Shown: positions 11,610-12,841 of the stretch, one piece after another | Layout of the letters: every line of letters starts with the position of its first letter | Numbering within the stretch: position 1 is the first letter of the stretch | Origin: Treponema sp. | GTDB taxonomy: Bacteria; Spirochaetota; Spirochaetia; Treponematales; Breznakiellaceae | Assembly (NCBI GenBank): GCA_031272575.1 | Contig: JAISTO010000187.1 | Coordinates: 1 to 12,841 of the forward strand | Direction of reading: 5' to 3' | Length of the DNA: 12,841 bases | Program-made: the position numbers and the translations under genes | The notes under the pieces: model-generated | The model's input: only the letters and a program-made list of their open reading frames with translations | Databases searched by the model: none | What the model was told of the DNA's origin: nothing

Positions 11610-11951
11610 TTAGCCTATGGCCTGCGAGCCGGTTTCGCCGGTGCGTATGCGGATGGTTTCTTCGACCGGCAGGACGAAAATCTTGCCGTCGCCGATTTCG
11701 CCGGTGCGCGCGCCCTTGATGATCGCGTCCACCGTGGGCTTCAGGAAATTGTCGTTCACGGCAATTTCGAGGCGCACCTTTTTCAGCAAGTTCACTTCCG
11801 TTTCAACACCGCGGAAGTGCTCGGTGTAGCCTTTCTGCTGGCCGCAGCCGAGCGCGTTCGTTACGGAGACTTTGTACACCTGCGCCTTGTACAATTCTTC
11901 CTTGACATCGTTCAGCATATGCGGCTGAATGTAGGCAATCACTAACTTCAT
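11610..11951 (-). CDS. glnK: PII nitrogen regulatory protein (GlnK-type, linked to AmtB)
   Basis: Small trimeric sensor of ATP/ADP and 2-oxoglutarate that binds AmtB and blocks ammonium entry when nitrogen is plentiful. The 113-residue protein aligns end to end with E. coli GlnB, with no gaps through the T-loop. GCGQQKG at 35-41 and TGEIGDGKIFVLP at 83-95 form the nucleotide site, with RIRTGE at 101-106. The T-loop residue 51 is Thr instead of the Tyr that GlnD uridylylates, and residue 46 is Phe, so regulation by uridylylation is not expected. It follows amtB by 11 bases, with AAGGGGG before its ATG, and ends at a strong terminator. The symbol glnK rests on the AmtB linkage; glnB is also possible. 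Confidence 0.93.
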   Translation of the reverse strand: MKLVIAYIQPHMLNDVKEELYKAQVYKVSVTNALGCGQQKGYTEHFRGVETEVNLLKKVRLEIAVNDNFLKPTVDAIIKGARTGEIGDGKIFVLPVEETIRIRTGETGSQAIG

Positions 11952-11962
11952 CTTACACCCCC

Positions 11963-12841
11963 TTACATATTGCTGAAAATCTGGAAACCCGCGTAGGCTT
12001 CAGATTTATGCTCTGACAGGTCGAGGCCCATCAGTTCCTCTTTCTTGCTCACGCGGAGGCCGAAAATCAACTTGATGACAAGGAAGAGGATAAGGCTTGT
12101 CGCCGCGGCCCAGGCCCCTACGGACACGATGCCGAGCGCCTGGATACCCAGTTGATGCCACCCGGAGAGTTCCGGCGTACTGTGCAGGATGCCGACTACC
12201 CCGTCGCCCGGGGCGTTGCCCCAGATGCCGACCGCGAGGGTCCCGAAGATACCGCACACGCAGTGTACGGACACCGCGCCCACCGGATCGTCCACCTTCA
12301 GCACCTTGTCGATGAACTCGACCGAGAGCACCACGAGGACGCCGCCGATAAGCCCGATGACGATGGCCGCGCCCGGAGACACGACCGCGCAGGGCGCGGT
12401 GATCGCCACGAGCCCCGCGAGGAGTCCGTTCAGCGTCATGGAGCAGTCAGGCTTCTTGAACCAGATCCACGAGAAGATCAGCGCCGCCGCCGCGCCCGCC
12501 GCCGCCGCCAGCGTCGTCGTTACCGACACGCGCGCGATGTTGAGCCCGCTCCAGATGCCGCCTTCGCCAACGGTCGCCAGACCGGTCGAGGCCGCGTTGA
12601 AGCCGAACCACCCGAAGAAGAGCAGGAGTACGCCGAGGGCCGCGTAGGGAATGTTGTGCCCCGCGAACGCCTTTACCGTTACCTTGCCGTCCGGCCCCTT
12701 CAGGTACTTGCCGATCCGCGGCCCGAGCACGATAGCGCCCATAAGCGCGGCCCAGCCGCCGACCGAGTGGACCACCGTCGAGCCCGCGAAGTCGTGGAAG
12801 CCGAGGTTGTCGAGCCAGCCGTGGCCCCAGACCCAGTGCCC
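11963..12841 (-). CDS. amtB: Ammonium transporter AmtB (5' end outside window)
   Basis: Trimeric inner-membrane channel for ammonium/ammonia. The frame is open from the right edge, so 292 C-terminal codons are seen and the N-terminal spans and promoter are missing. The Amt signature is clear: DFAGSTVVHSVGGWAAL holds the first pore His of the twin-His pair, FFGWFGFNAAST follows, and SVHCVCGIFGTLAVGIWG holds the second pore His. The cytosolic tail ends with the family motif GLDLSEHKSEAY, which contacts GlnK. The visible part covers about the last two thirds of a usual 400-430-residue protein. The linked glnK lies 11 bases downstream, the normal arrangement for feedback control of uptake. An expected nitrogen-responsive promoter would be outside the window. 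Confidence 0.95.
   Translation of the reverse strand, partial: GHWVWGHGWLDNLGFHDFAGSTVVHSVGGWAALMGAIVLGPRIGKYLKGPDGKVTVKAFAGHNIPYAALGVLLLFFGWFGFNAASTGLATVGEGGIWSGLNIARVSVTTTLAAAAGAAAALIFSWIWFKKPDCSMTLNGLLAGLVAITAPCAVVSPGAAIVIGLIGGVLVVLSVEFIDKVLKVDDPVGAVSVHCVCGIFGTLAVGIWGNAPGDGVVGILHSTPELSGWHQLGIQALGIVSVGAWAAATSLILFLVIKLIFGLRVSKKEELMGLDLSEHKSEAYAGFQIFSNM

Overview
The window is a GC-rich stretch of bacterial chromosome, about 60 % or more in genes, cut by a few AT-rich intergenic islands. A diderm host is suggested by a lipobox lipoprotein, a secreted NlpC/P60 enzyme and an SPFH membrane protein. The gene types and the GlnK/AmtB sequences recall treponeme-like spirochaetes, possibly host-associated ones, but that is a tentative impression because no diagnostic marker such as rRNA is present.

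Layout, left to right. (1) 1-2651, minus strand: a compact operon of a TPR lipoprotein, a soluble coiled-coil protein of unknown function and a NOL1/NOP2/Sun RNA cytosine-5 methyltransferase whose C-terminus leaves the window at base 1. (2) 2652-3122: an AT-rich spacer of about 470 bp, dense in inverted repeats. (3) 3123-4498, plus strand: galE and a small cytosolic protein of DUF6941 type, overlapping by one base. (4) 8013-4495, minus strand: NlpC/P60 hydrolase, guaA, SPFH/band-7 protein and a small membrane protein, tightly packed. It converges on the galE pair with overlapping stop codons. (5) 8014-8433: a divergent promoter region carrying a complete 250-bp inverted-repeat element. (6) 8434-9207, plus strand: a short MetF-like methylenetetrahydrofolate reductase. 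(7) 11403-9204, minus strand: a polar amino acid ABC importer of two permeases and an ATPase, coupled by ATGA overlaps and without a binding protein. It converges on metF, again with overlapping stops. (8) 12841-11610, minus strand: amtB (5' end missing) and glnK, followed by a strong intrinsic terminator.

Functionally the window mixes nitrogen and amino acid supply (AmtB/GlnK, ABC importer), glutamine-dependent GMP synthesis, one-carbon metabolism, UDP-galactose supply, envelope maintenance and RNA modification.

The most notable non-genic find is the 250-bp element at 8142-8391. It has perfect 17-bp terminal inverted repeats, a perfect 9-bp flanking direct repeat and a nested self-complementary interior, so it looks like a non-autonomous mobile element (MITE). 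A fragment related to it lies at 2844-2878. Other points are TATACT boxes exactly 6 nt before the start codons of both galE and metF (possible leaderless mRNAs), a well-formed 22-codon ORF coupled to galE, a nine-G tract inside the NlpC/P60 promoter spacer, heptanucleotide repeats shared by two loci (one forming a methyltransferase C-terminal tail), two palindromes at the ABC promoter, and a GlnK lacking the uridylylated Tyr51.
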